NCBI GenBank assembly: GCA_030429705.1
Contig: JAUIES010000001.1
Location: 806,001-870,000, forward strand
Direction of reading: 5' to 3'
Source: Phycisphaerae bacterium
GTDB taxonomy: Bacteria > Planctomycetota > Phycisphaerae > Phycisphaerales > UBA1924
Length of the DNA stretch: 64,000 nt
Shown: positions 17,488-26,210 of the stretch, in pieces
How positions within the stretch are numbered: the first letter of the stretch is position 1
Layout: each line of letters starts with the position of its first letter
Translations under genes and position numbers: made by a program
The notes under the pieces: generated by a model
Told to the model about the DNA's origin: nothing
Seen by the model: the letters and a program-made list of their open reading frames with translations, nothing else
The model's database searches: none

Positions 17488-19860
17488 TCAGTTCTTGCGT
17501 GGCTTGCGGCGTTGCTTGGCGGGCTTCGCTTCCGGTTCGGCCTCTGCGTCATCCGAAGCACTCTCGGCTTCAAGATCAAACCGAGGGTCCTGCCAACGCG
17601 CTTCGCTGAGCAGAGCCTGCAGCTGCTGATCACTTTCAAAGGTGCTCTTTGCAGTCGCCATACGCCGCCACACAAAGGCACCGAACGACAATGACAACAC
17701 CAATCCGCCGCCGAATATCGCGGCCGCATGGACCAACCGATTGCCATCAATCGGTTCAGGTCCGACCTCGCTGACCTGAGAAACGACGCTCATGGCGCCG
17801 TCTGTCCGTCGGCTTCGCGATTTGTTCGCAGTTCGAGCCATCGCGACCGCAATCGTGTCGAGCACACGCTGCGTCCTGGTCGCACCAATGTCGCGGTATT
17901 CCAAACTGACTTGTCCGTCAGAACCCGAACTGAGTGTCAACTGGTTCGCGAACGCGTCGTGCACCGCAGCCGGCGTGCCGAGTGATGCGATTCCCCGGCC
18001 TTTGAGCATGTCCGCCACGGTTTCAGCAAATCGCGGATCGCCCAGAATCGACTCGTGATATGACTGCCACTCGGATGCGGCGCTCGCCGTCAAGGCGCGC
18101 TCGCCGCTGTCAGCAGAGATCACAGCATGAGCTGCGTATTCGCCGGGTTTCACCTTTTCGGCGACCACCCACGACAAGCCGAACAACACCGCGAGCATAA
18201 CCACAAACGCCAGCATGGCGCCGGCGGCCATGGACCGCGAACGGCGACCGATCGCACGCTCGCGTTGTTCCTGAATGGACTGATGCGCCGCTGCCAACTC
18301 CGCACGCCGCGAAAGCAATGTCTCACACTGGTCAAATCGCTCACTCAGAAGTTCGTTCGCTCGTCTGACCTTGGCTGTCTTCGCGCGAAGCGATTGCCTC
18401 ATCCGACTCAATCGAGCGCGTCGGTTGTCGACAAATGACAAATCGCCATTTTTCCCGCTCGATTCGCCCGACTCATTGTCAGCACGAGATCGCCACGAAT
18501 CGCGCTCAGCACGCATGGTGTCAAGTTCAGACTCCATCGCCCTGATCTGTTCCTGCAGCCTTTCATTCGCCCGCATAACCTCGTCCGACGCTTCATCATT
18601 TCTCGCACCCGACTGTTCCTGCTGCTGCTTGATGAACTCACCGAACTGTTGGATCTTGGAGGTGGCGGTTGCCAATTTTTCCTTCAGCGCTTCGATGAGT
18701 GCATCACGCTCCGCAATCGCATGATCGCGTAGATTGATGCCGTTCGTCAGTTCCGATTCCCGTTCGGTCTGCTCTGCATCAGTGCTCGGCTGCGCGCGAG
18801 CCTGCTCCAGCTCGCTTGCCAAAGCCTGCACCTGAGATTCCAACGCATCGGCCCGCGAACGCTGCTCGTCGATACTTGCTTGTGCCTGCGCACCAGTTTG
18901 CTCGGCTGCAACCAGACTTGCTTCGAGTTGCTCGATCCCCGACTTCGCATCGGTCTCAATACGACGACAGGATTCTTCCGCTTCATCGAGTTCGGCTTGC
19001 TTCGCTTCCAGTTGCTCGCGCAGCGAAGCGACGCATGATTCAAGTTCCGATGCTCGATTCGAGACCTGCTCGACCCGCTCCTCGTGCGACCCAATCTTGC
19101 TCGAAATCTGCTCAGACTCGATCTGCATCGCTTCAAGTGACGCTGTGAGTTCCACAACTGCTTGCTCGGCTTGCAGGCGTCGTTGGTCCGCTTCAGCCAA
19201 TTGAGACTCAGCCCGCTCGGCACGCTCAATTGCATCACGCGTCGAGTCAGTCGCCTCGCGCGCGTTCTCTTCCAGTTCCGCCAAACGGTCTTCGAGGTAC
19301 TTTGCTTGCTCGGCGAGTTTGGCTTCAGCCTGTTCTAGGTCGTGAGCGCGTTGCTCCAACTTTTCGGCGCGTTGACTGGTTTCCGATTGGAGCGACTTGA
19401 GACGATTCGTCGATTCCTCAATCTGCGCTCGCTGATCTGCGAGCGCACTTGCGTCGCGGTCGAGATCGGCGCGTTGTGCGAGCAACTCACGCTCAAGAGC
19501 ATCCGTCCGATCGCGTTGCCGAGCGAGTTCATCCGCAGCTTCCTGACGCTCGATTTCGACGCGCTCGCGCTCTTGCGCAATCACGCTCGCATCGCGTTTG
19601 AGATCCTCAAATCTCGATTCCAAAGTTGCTTCGCGTTCTTTGAGTTCGGATTCTCGGACTTCGGCTTTGGTCCGGATTTCTGTTTCAAGTGCCGTCAAAC
19701 TGAGTTCACGCTCGGCGAGCTGCGCTTCGAGTTCATGGCGCTCCGCAGCCGCCTTTCTCAAACTCGCCAATTGTGATTCAACAGCAGAAATGGCGTTGAG
19801 AACATCGCTCGTCGGCTGTGAAGGGGTCGAATCGCGAGATTGCGTGGGGTGTTCGCTCAT
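17488..19860 (-). CDS. Large coiled-coil protein with Wzz-like two-helix membrane end
   Basis: This 790-residue protein is of no recognised family. Residues ~15-510 are an almost unbroken coiled coil rich in Glu, Gln, Ala and Arg. A basic stretch then leads into a membrane helix at ~545-567. A ~140-residue segment follows (ILGDPRFAETVADML, later VSLEYRDIGATRTQRVLDTI), then a second helix at ~710-732 and a basic tail (AKQRRKPRKN). Two helices around an extracytoplasmic loop with this motif style resemble the Wzz/GumC chain-length or export proteins, but with a giant cytoplasmic coiled coil and no kinase domain. It may tether an envelope glycan exporter or organise membranes. This is inference. 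Confidence 0.7.
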   Translation of the reverse strand: MSEHPTQSRDSTPSQPTSDVLNAISAVESQLASLRKAAAERHELEAQLAERELSLTALETEIRTKAEVRESELKEREATLESRFEDLKRDASVIAQERERVEIERQEAADELARQRDRTDALERELLAQRADLDRDASALADQRAQIEESTNRLKSLQSETSQRAEKLEQRAHDLEQAEAKLAEQAKYLEDRLAELEENAREATDSTRDAIERAERAESQLAEADQRRLQAEQAVVELTASLEAMQIESEQISSKIGSHEERVEQVSNRASELESCVASLREQLEAKQAELDEAEESCRRIETDAKSGIEQLEASLVAAEQTGAQAQASIDEQRSRADALESQVQALASELEQARAQPSTDAEQTERESELTNGINLRDHAIAERDALIEALKEKLATATSKIQQFGEFIKQQQEQSGARNDEASDEVMRANERLQEQIRAMESELDTMRAERDSWRSRADNESGESSGKNGDLSFVDNRRARLSRMRQSLRAKTAKVRRANELLSERFDQCETLLSRRAELAAAHQSIQEQRERAIGRRSRSMAAGAMLAFVVMLAVLFGLSWVVAEKVKPGEYAAHAVISADSGERALTASAASEWQSYHESILGDPRFAETVADMLKGRGIASLGTPAAVHDAFANQLTLSSGSDGQVSLEYRDIGATRTQRVLDTIAVAMARTANKSRSRRTDGAMSVVSQVSEVGPEPIDGNRLVHAAAIFGGGLVLSLSFGAFVWRRMATAKSTFESDQQLQALLSEARWQDPRFDLEAESASDDAEAEPEAKPAKQRRKPRKN

Positions 19861-20004
19861 GGGTACAAATCAGACACCGCGCATCGACTAAGCCCAGCAT
19901 CGTTCCACACATCGGCATGTTGGAAAGGCAACTCAAACCCAGTTCGAAAAGCGAGTTGCGTGATGTCCGATAATCACGCCACGAGTCCGAAGGTTTTTCT
20001 TGGC

Positions 20005-20033
20005 TTGACGAGGAAATCGGAATAGACTTTGAT
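20005..20033 (+). promoter_or_regulatory. Putative sigma-70 promoter of the Ala/Cys-rich protein gene
   Basis: TTGACG (20005-20010) and TTTGAT (20028-20033) are 17 bp apart. Transcription would start near 20040, giving a leader of about 78 nt before the ATG at 20118. The -35 is good and the -10 weak. Confidence 0.4.
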
Positions 20034-20062
20034 ACTCACGCGTTGTCGAGTAATGAACATTG

Positions 20063-20082
20063 CAGGCGCTCTGCCTGTTTTT
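20063..20082 (+). promoter_or_regulatory. Terminator-like hairpin in the leader of the Ala/Cys-rich gene
   Basis: CAGGC, loop GCTCT, GCCTG, then TTTTT at 20078-20082. It lies between the putative promoter and the start codon. The five-base stem is short for an efficient terminator, so it may act as an attenuator or only by chance. A separate AAGGAG ribosome site follows, 9 bases before the ATG. Confidence 0.4.
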
Positions 20083-20117
20083 GAAGAGAACCAACCCGAT
20101 TCAAGGAGACCGTCATC

Positions 20118-20606
20118 ATGGCATGTGGAACAGGATTCTGTGTAGGCAAGATCATCGCTTCAATCGTCGCTGTTGGTGTTGGTGGCTACGCCGCTTACAA
20201 CTACACCACAACCGGGTGTGTGCTCGGATCATGCGATTCAGAATCGGCAATCGTCGAAACCGAAGGAAATGCCCAGGCAGTCTCCGCCACCGGCGAGCTC
20301 GCTGGTGAATGCAGCGCCGCCGAGATGGCCGCCTGCGAAACGGCCTGTGCTGAAGCCACCGCCTGTGAAGATGCCGCCGCTGCATGCGACAAGGCAACCG
20401 ACTGCGCCGAAGCCACAGAATGCACCAAGGACGCAGGCGTGCTCGAAGTCGCTGCAACCGAAGGAAGCGACGAATGTGCACTCAGCTGTGATGCCGAAAA
20501 GATCGCAGCTGCCTCAGACTGCAACTCATGTGCAGAAACCGGCGAGTGTGATGGCGAGTGTGGCGAAATCGCAGCCACCGAAACAGCCGACAACTCAGAC
20601 GGCTGA
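20118..20606 (+). CDS. Ala/Glu/Cys-rich small protein with one N-terminal membrane segment
   Basis: This 162-residue protein has 17 cysteines. Residues ~10-30 are hydrophobic (KIIASIVAVGVGGYAAYNY), followed by TTGCVLGSC, which is reminiscent of the membrane edge in small DUF6132-type proteins. From residue ~55 the sequence is low-complexity Ala/Glu/Asp with Cys every 4-8 residues (ACETACAEATACEDAAAAC). It carries almost no basic residues there. The pattern would suit metal binding or a disulfide-linked acidic coat, but no known family is recognised. It has a good ribosome site, its own putative promoter and leader, and a strong terminator, so it is very likely expressed as a single gene. Confidence 0.75.
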   Translation: MACGTGFCVGKIIASIVAVGVGGYAAYNYTTTGCVLGSCDSESAIVETEGNAQAVSATGELAGECSAAEMAACETACAEATACEDAAAACDKATDCAEATECTKDAGVLEVAATEGSDECALSCDAEKIAAASDCNSCAETGECDGECGEIAATETADNSDG

Positions 20607-20635
20607 GTTTCGTCGCCAAGAAGATCTGTAAATCG

Positions 20636-20665
20636 AACGCCCGCGAGTTCTACTCGCGGGCGTTT
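20636..20665 (+). terminator. Rho-independent terminator after the Ala/Cys-rich gene
   Basis: A perfect 10-bp GC stem (20638-20647 with 20653-20662) with loop TTCTA, flanked by AA/TT and followed by TTTCTTGT. It lies 30 bp after the stop and ends 28 bp before the next start. Confidence 0.88.
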
Positions 20666-20692
20666 CTTGTGCGCCCGGTGTACCGTGTGCAT

Positions 20693-21628
20693 ATGCCACG
20701 GTTTGAAATTCAATCAGATCGAGTTCACGCGCAGATCGACCCTGACCTGGGTGCCGGTTTGAGTGACCTGTCGGTCTGCTCACCATCCGGAGAGTGGACA
20801 CCCCTGCTTCGCCGAGCACCAGGATGGAGCGACGATCCGGAGAGCCTTGGCTGTTTCATCATGGCGCCCTGGACCAATCGAGTGCGCGGGGCTTCGTTGC
20901 ACTGGCGCGGCGTAACACACGCCCTCCACGAAAATGGGCAGGACGGCTCAGCGATTCACGGCGAGATACGCGATAGGCCGTGGCAGATTCGACATCGCAC
21001 GCCACAGTCCGCGGTTCTTCGTTTTGATAGCCGAACACACAACGACATTCGTTTTCCATGGTCGTTCATTGCAGAAGCGCGATATGAAGTCTCGCCATCG
21101 GGACTCATGATCGACCTGCACTTGACCAATACGAGCACCCAACCCGCTCCCTTCGGGATGGGGCTGCACCCATACTTCATGCGTCGACTCTGGGCTGATG
21201 ACGATCAGGTCGAACTGCACCTCCCCACCACCGGGCGATACCCGCTCGATGCGTGTATCCCGAAAGCTGCAGCCCAACCTGATGCGTTGAGTGCACGCTT
21301 CAACGATCGCCAACCGCTTGGAACCACGCGTCTGGATGACCTCTTCACGGTTGATTCGTTTCTCGCTGAAATGGTCTGGCCGTCCAGTGGTGTCTGTGTG
21401 CGAATGCATGCGAGCGAAGCAGCCGATCATGCGGTGCTCTATAGCCCGTCTGTAGAGGACAGCCATGATGCATCAACGCCCTGGTTCTGTATCGAACCGA
21501 TGACCATGGCGACGAATGCTGCGAATAGCGCACATGAGCAACTTGAGAACATTCCAGTGCCCGTACTCGAACCCGGAGCCACGCAGCGCCTTCAGGTAGA
21601 ACTTGTCATATCCTGGACCGATTCGTAA
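20693..21628 (+). CDS. Aldose 1-epimerase (galactose mutarotase) family protein
   Basis: About 311 residues from the ATG at 20693; the longer frame upstream runs through the terminator and is not real. Beta-supersandwich landmarks are present: GCFIMAPWTNRVRG (sugar-binding Asn-Arg), SAIHGEIRDRPW with the proposed catalytic His, and FGMGLHPYFMR with the second His. A late acidic residue (WFCIEPMTMATNA) matches the catalytic-base position. It would interconvert alpha and beta anomers of an aldose in the cytoplasm. It belongs to the broader mutarotase-like group, so the preferred sugar is not clear. Confidence 0.83.
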   Translation: MPRFEIQSDRVHAQIDPDLGAGLSDLSVCSPSGEWTPLLRRAPGWSDDPESLGCFIMAPWTNRVRGASLHWRGVTHALHENGQDGSAIHGEIRDRPWQIRHRTPQSAVLRFDSRTHNDIRFPWSFIAEARYEVSPSGLMIDLHLTNTSTQPAPFGMGLHPYFMRRLWADDDQVELHLPTTGRYPLDACIPKAAAQPDALSARFNDRQPLGTTRLDDLFTVDSFLAEMVWPSSGVCVRMHASEAADHAVLYSPSVEDSHDASTPWFCIEPMTMATNAANSAHEQLENIPVPVLEPGATQRLQVELVISWTDS

Positions 21629-21652
21629 TGGCGTTGGTCGTACACTTCGCCC

Positions 21653-22081
21653 ATGGCGACATTTCTCATCAAGACAGAGCCGGACGACTATTCGTTTGAC
21701 GACCTGTTGCGTGACAAGCGCACCGCGTGGACAGGTGTTCGCAACCCGGCAGCCCAGATGCACATGCGCAGCATCAACAAGGGCGACGAGTGCCTGTTCT
21801 ATCACACCGGCAAAGACAAACGCATCACTGGCCTCGCGCGAGTCGTCCGAGGTGCATACCCCGACCCGGACAACCCCGGCAAGACCGCAGCCGGCGATGA
21901 CAAGTTTGTGCTGTTCGACATCACGCCTGTTCACACAGCACGATCACCTGACGCCACACTTGCCAACATCAAAAAAGACGCTCGGTACGAACAGTTCGAC
22001 CTCGTTCGTCAAAGCCGACTGAGTGTGATGCCGGTGCCATCCGCGATCGATCGAGCATTGCGAAAACTTGCCGGGCTCTGA
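21653..22081 (+). CDS. EVE domain protein
   Basis: This 142-residue protein is essentially one EVE (PUA-like) domain: FLIKTEPDDYSFDDLLRD, then TAWTGVRNPAAQMHMRSI, GDECLFYHTG and the VVRGAYPDP loop. EVE domains bind modified bases in DNA or RNA, and stand-alone versions are widespread in bacteria with unclear cellular role. It follows the mutarotase gene by 24 bp and ends 1 bp before the convergent PPK2 stop. No restriction or modification gene is nearby, so nothing in the context points to phage defence. Confidence 0.9.
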   Translation: MATFLIKTEPDDYSFDDLLRDKRTAWTGVRNPAAQMHMRSINKGDECLFYHTGKDKRITGLARVVRGAYPDPDNPGKTAAGDDKFVLFDITPVHTARSPDATLANIKKDARYEQFDLVRQSRLSVMPVPSAIDRALRKLAGL

Positions 22082-22082
22082 G

Positions 22083-22907
22083 TCATCGGTCGATCGTGAT
22101 CGTCGACGGATCAAAATCAACCTCGGGGACCTGCGGGTTCATCCGTTCGAGCGTTGTGCGCACAATCGTTGACACCACGAAGTTGCGATACCACTTTCGG
22201 TCGGCCGGGACGATGTACCAAGGCGCTGATGCGGTTGAACATCGGGCAATTGCATCGCTGTAGGCCTCCTGATAGGCATCCCAGTGTTTGCGTTCTTCGA
22301 GGTCACCCATGGAGAACTTCCAATTCTTCTCGGGTGTATCGAGCCGCGCCTGAAGCCGTTCCTTCTGTTCCTCCTTTGAGATATGGAGAAAGACCTTGAC
22401 AACCGTGGTTCCTGCTTCGGTCAGCGCTTGCTCGAACGCATTGATCTGGTCAAACCTTTTTGACCAGACCTGCTCTGGCACAAGGTCATGCACCCGAACC
22501 ACACCAACATCTTCGTAGTGAGATCGATTGAACACGCCCACCAATCCATGAGGCGGCGCAACCGCATGCACACGCCACAAGAAGTCGTGTCGCTGTTCCA
22601 AAGCCGTCGGCACCTTGAACCCGTGCACACGAACCCCTTGCGGATTCAACAGCCCAAACACATGGCGGATCGTGCCATCTTTCCCGGCGGTATCCATCCC
22701 CTGCAACACGACGAGGAGCGATTGCTTCTGTTCCGCGAACAACCGTTGCTGCAATGCCTGCATGGCGACGACATTCTCTGCATGTCTTGCTTCAGCCTGC
22801 GAACGCTCGGTGCGTTTGTCACCCGACAGCATGGGCGTATTTCTGGTGTCGATGGCAGCAAGATCAACTTGCGTTCCGGGCTTGATGCGATGGGGCGTGA
22901 GTCTCAT
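22083..22907 (-). CDS. ppk2: Polyphosphate kinase 2 family protein (PPK2)
   Basis: This 274-residue enzyme moves phosphate between polyphosphate and nucleotides. The P-loop-like Walker A is LQGMDTAGKDG, followed by the GFKVPT segment, the Walker B-type VGVFNRSHYEDV, and a lid with KEEQKERLQARL and NWKFSMGDLEERKHWD. The C-terminal WYIVPADRKWYRNF motif is also standard. Length and motifs fit the single-domain PPK2 group that makes NDPs or NTPs from NMP or NDP with polyphosphate. It is a monocistronic-looking gene beside the creatininase-like gene, 37 bp from it. Nucleotide preference is not determinable here. Confidence 0.92.
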   Translation of the reverse strand: MRLTPHRIKPGTQVDLAAIDTRNTPMLSGDKRTERSQAEARHAENVVAMQALQQRLFAEQKQSLLVVLQGMDTAGKDGTIRHVFGLLNPQGVRVHGFKVPTALEQRHDFLWRVHAVAPPHGLVGVFNRSHYEDVGVVRVHDLVPEQVWSKRFDQINAFEQALTEAGTTVVKVFLHISKEEQKERLQARLDTPEKNWKFSMGDLEERKHWDAYQEAYSDAIARCSTASAPWYIVPADRKWYRNFVVSTIVRTTLERMNPQVPEVDFDPSTITIDR

Positions 22908-22943
22908 GCCTGCACTTTACCGCGTTGGCACAACCACGCATTC

Positions 22944-23753
22944 TCAATTTGCATCATCTGCATCTTTTCGCGGGACCATCGGGAACGAGGCATCAATCGC
23001 TGATGCCGACAGTTCGACGAGAAACGAACCGATCCGCTCTGCTAGAATCTGCAACAACCGGTCTCCCTTCTCGCGGGTGGCGAGCCGTGGGTCGCCCGAG
23101 CCCGTACTTGCGGTCAGCGCATGCCATGGTCTCGAAATACGCACCCACCCGCGCTGCACGGCTTCAAATCGGCACGGCTGAACGGCTCCGTCGGCACCCT
23201 CGATCCGCCCCTGATCGTCACGCGAGACCAGATCCGGAAACGCGCTGAGCATCAGCGAGGTCTCCATCTCACCGGCGTGGTCTTCACGATGTTCAAACAG
23301 GTCGTCATAACAATCGGCGACAACCTCGTACCAGTTGCAGACGAACAAATGCACATCGACCTGGTTGTAGAGTTCACGCAGGATGCTCTTTGGTTCGTTC
23401 CCGCCGTGCATATTGAGCAAGAGCACCTTGCGAACGCCGCTACTGCGAAGTGACTCAACAAGATCACGGACGACTGCGATCATGGTCGTTGGATTCAGGT
23501 TCATGGCGAATGGCAGAGCCGACATGTTCGACTCGATCCCATACGGGAGGGTCGGCAAGAGAATGACACGCCCACCGCGATTCTCTGCCCACTCGACCGC
23601 TGCTCGACCCACCGCATCCCCTTCAAACCGGTCGGTCCCATACGGCAAATGAAAGTTGTGAGGCTCGGTCGCGCCCAAAGGCAAGACCGCAACTTCGTAC
23701 GCTTGATCTCGAATCTGGGCATAAGTCGATGTCGCAAGTTCCCACGATGACAT
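22944..23753 (-). CDS. Creatininase family amidohydrolase
   Basis: About 269 residues from the ATG at 23753, which has GGAGG seven bases upstream; an earlier start would sit before this site. Metal ligands appear in order: GATEPHNFHLPYGTDRFEG (Glu, His, Asp), NMHGGNE, and HAGEMETS with the bridging Glu. Members hydrolyse a cyclic amide or N-formyl bond (creatinine, FAPy, mycofactocin precursor). None of the mycofactocin or riboflavin partners is present here, so the substrate is unknown. It lies divergent from the haloperoxidase gene across 243 bp. Confidence 0.87.
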   Translation of the reverse strand: MSSWELATSTYAQIRDQAYEVAVLPLGATEPHNFHLPYGTDRFEGDAVGRAAVEWAENRGGRVILLPTLPYGIESNMSALPFAMNLNPTTMIAVVRDLVESLRSSGVRKVLLLNMHGGNEPKSILRELYNQVDVHLFVCNWYEVVADCYDDLFEHREDHAGEMETSLMLSAFPDLVSRDDQGRIEGADGAVQPCRFEAVQRGWVRISRPWHALTASTGSGDPRLATREKGDRLLQILAERIGSFLVELSASAIDASFPMVPRKDADDAN

Positions 23754-23996
23754 TCTCGGACCTCCAGAAATAATACACGGGCTCACATATTTTGCGTGCC
23801 CGATCTTTCTCCTATCACGACATGGACTGCGTCATACAAACGGAGCAAAGAGCACGACCGCAGCAAGGGTATCCTGAGGAACCAGAAAAACGCTCGAATT
23901 GTGGCCTTGTTGATGTATCCTATCTGAATAGGCCTCGCCACCCGTGGGGGATGGGCGTTATCGCCGACTCGATCAGATCTGAAAGAGAGAGAAGAC

Positions 23997-26120
23997 ATGT
24001 TCACATCAAAGATCCGAATCATGGCACTCGTTGCAGCTGGAACGGCGTTGACCGCTGCTGCTCCGACGGCTTTCGCGCAGGGTGAATGGGTGTTTCGCGA
24101 TGAACAGGGTAACCAGGTCCAACGCGGAGCCGTGCACAGCGTCGCCCGCCAGTGGAACGATGTCCTGCTCGATGGCATTCGTCTCGATTATGCCCGGCCA
24201 ACCATCCACGCACGCAATCTATACCATATCTCAGCAGCGATGTGGGACGCCTGGGCTGCCTATGACGAGCATGCCGATCAGGTCTTCCACATCGAACACG
24301 CCACCGCGAAAGATGTGCAGGCCGCTCGCGAAGAGGCGATCAGTTACGCCAGCATGCGCCTGATTCAATATCGATTCGCAACTTCTCCAGGCGCTGCAAC
24401 AACGATCGCAGCATGCGACGCTCTGATGGGTTCATTCGGCTACGACCCGGGTTTTACTGACACCGATGGTCCGTCGCCCGCGGCGCTCGGCAATCGCATC
24501 GCAGCCACCATCATCGCCCACGGACAGACCGACGGCTCAAATGAAGCCAATGACTACGCGAACCTGGTGTATGCACCCGTCAACCCGGCTCTGCTTGTAC
24601 CTTTCCCCGGCAATCCAGATCTGATCGACCCGAACCGTTGGCAACCACTCGCCCTCGATTTCTATGTTGATCAGGGGGGGAACATCATTCCCGACGGCTA
24701 TCCACCGTTCTTGAGCCCCGAATGGGGACAGGTCGTGCCATTCGCCTTGCGTGAAGAAGACAAAGTCACCTATCAGCGCGATGGTTTCGATTGGGACTTT
24801 TACCACGATCCCGGACCACCGCCATATTACAACGGTGTCGGCGACGACTACTACCGGTGGGGGTTTGAACTCGTCTCCATCTGGAGCGGTCACCTCGACC
24901 ACACAGACGGGGTCGAATGGGATATCTCCCCCAACACCATCGGCAACGCGCCGTTGCCCGATGCCGCAGACTATGCGTCATTTTATAACCTGCTCGAAGG
25001 TGGCGACGGCAGCCTCGGCTACACGGTCAACCCCGCGACAGGCGAGCCGTACCAGACACAGATGGTCCCGCGTGGCGACTACGGACGAATCCTCGCCGAA
25101 TTCTGGGCCGACGGTCCTGATTCAGAGACCCCGCCCGGTCACTGGTTCACCCTGATGAACTATGTCAGTGACCACCCGCTCACGGTGAAAAAACTTGGCG
25201 GCGAGGGCGATGAACTCGACCCGCTCGAGTGGGATGTCAAGGGTTATCTCGCGATGGGTGGTGCCATGCACGATGTCGCGGTCACCGTATGGGGAGCCAA
25301 AGGCTGGTACGACTACATCCGCCCGGTCTCGGCGATTCGATACCTTGCTGACAACGGTCAGCGGACCGACGAAAATCTGCCTTCGTACAACTTGAATGGC
25401 ATCGATCTGGTGCCCGGCGTGATCGAAGTCGTGACCACCGACTCAACAATGCCCGGCGAACGCCATCAACACTTGATCGGATTCGAAGGCAAGATTGCCG
25501 TGTACGCGTGGCGCGGCCCGAACTACATCATTAATCCAGATACGGATGAAGCTGGGGTGGGCTGGATCCTTGCCGAAAACTGGTGGCCGTATCAGAGACC
25601 GTCGTTCGTGAGCCCCCCCTTCGCCGGTTATGTTTCGGGACACAGCACCTTCAGCCGAGCAGCAGCCATCATCATGGAGTTGTTCACCGGCGACGAATAC
25701 TTCCCCGGCGGGCTCGGCGAGTTCTATTGTCCGCAGAACGACTTTCTCGTCTTCGAAGAAGGACCGAGCGTCGATGTGACGCTGCAATGGGCTCGCTATA
25801 TGGACGCATCAGACCAGTGCTCGCTTTCACGCATCTGGGGCGGCATTCACCCGCCGGCAGACGACCTGCCCGGAAGGCACATGGGCAATGTCATCGGGCC
25901 CGATGCCTTCAATCACGCGCTCGCTCTGTTCGAAGGGCGCATCTCATGCCCCGCCGATCTGGCAGCCCCACAAGGCACACTCGACTTTAGTGATGTTCTT
26001 GCTTATCTCGCCGCATTCGGAGAAGGTGACCCCGCAGCCGATCTCGCTGCACCATACGGGGCATTCGATTTCTTTGATCTGCTCGAGTTCTTAGGTGCGT
26101 TCTCGGCTGGGTGTCCATAA
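23997..26120 (+). CDS. Secreted vanadium-dependent haloperoxidase-type protein with GC-type dockerin tail
   Basis: This 707-residue protein has a signal peptide at ~1-28 (ending AAPTAFAQ). The PAP2/vanadium-haloperoxidase active site is complete: Lys435 and Arg442 (KGWYDYIR, the exact spacing of chloroperoxidase K353/R360), Ser547-Gly548-His549 (YVSGHSTFSR), and Arg612 with His618 (RIWGGIH, as R490/H496). The fold would bind vanadate and oxidise halides with peroxide, or act as a phosphatase. Residues 651-707 form a Cys-bounded pair of dockerin-like repeats (GTLDFSDVLAYLAAF and GAFDFFDLLEFLGAF), the GC-type tail of Phycisphaerae secreted proteins. Single gene with its own terminator. Confidence 0.88.
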   Translation: MFTSKIRIMALVAAGTALTAAAPTAFAQGEWVFRDEQGNQVQRGAVHSVARQWNDVLLDGIRLDYARPTIHARNLYHISAAMWDAWAAYDEHADQVFHIEHATAKDVQAAREEAISYASMRLIQYRFATSPGAATTIAACDALMGSFGYDPGFTDTDGPSPAALGNRIAATIIAHGQTDGSNEANDYANLVYAPVNPALLVPFPGNPDLIDPNRWQPLALDFYVDQGGNIIPDGYPPFLSPEWGQVVPFALREEDKVTYQRDGFDWDFYHDPGPPPYYNGVGDDYYRWGFELVSIWSGHLDHTDGVEWDISPNTIGNAPLPDAADYASFYNLLEGGDGSLGYTVNPATGEPYQTQMVPRGDYGRILAEFWADGPDSETPPGHWFTLMNYVSDHPLTVKKLGGEGDELDPLEWDVKGYLAMGGAMHDVAVTVWGAKGWYDYIRPVSAIRYLADNGQRTDENLPSYNLNGIDLVPGVIEVVTTDSTMPGERHQHLIGFEGKIAVYAWRGPNYIINPDTDEAGVGWILAENWWPYQRPSFVSPPFAGYVSGHSTFSRAAAIIMELFTGDEYFPGGLGEFYCPQNDFLVFEEGPSVDVTLQWARYMDASDQCSLSRIWGGIHPPADDLPGRHMGNVIGPDAFNHALALFEGRISCPADLAAPQGTLDFSDVLAYLAAFGEGDPAADLAAPYGAFDFFDLLEFLGAFSAGCP

Positions 26121-26145
26121 GTCCATACGCATTGACTGTTCAGAT

Positions 26146-26180
26146 AAAGGGAGCACAACCATCGGTTGTGCTCCCTTTTT
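26146..26180. terminator. Bidirectional Rho-independent terminator
   Basis: A perfect 12-bp stem (26149-26160 with 26164-26175), a 3-base ATC loop, A-run before and T-run after (TTTTT at 26176-26180). It serves both the haloperoxidase gene from the left and, on the other strand, the phosphofructokinase gene ending at 26211. Confidence 0.9.
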
Positions 26181-26210
26181 CATTTCAGCAAACAACTACA
26201 AGTCGGTGAT

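Noticed and set aside
21653-22081. EVE protein as part of a phage-defence system
   Set aside because: Neighbours are a mutarotase and PPK2; no nuclease, modification or mobile gene is near.
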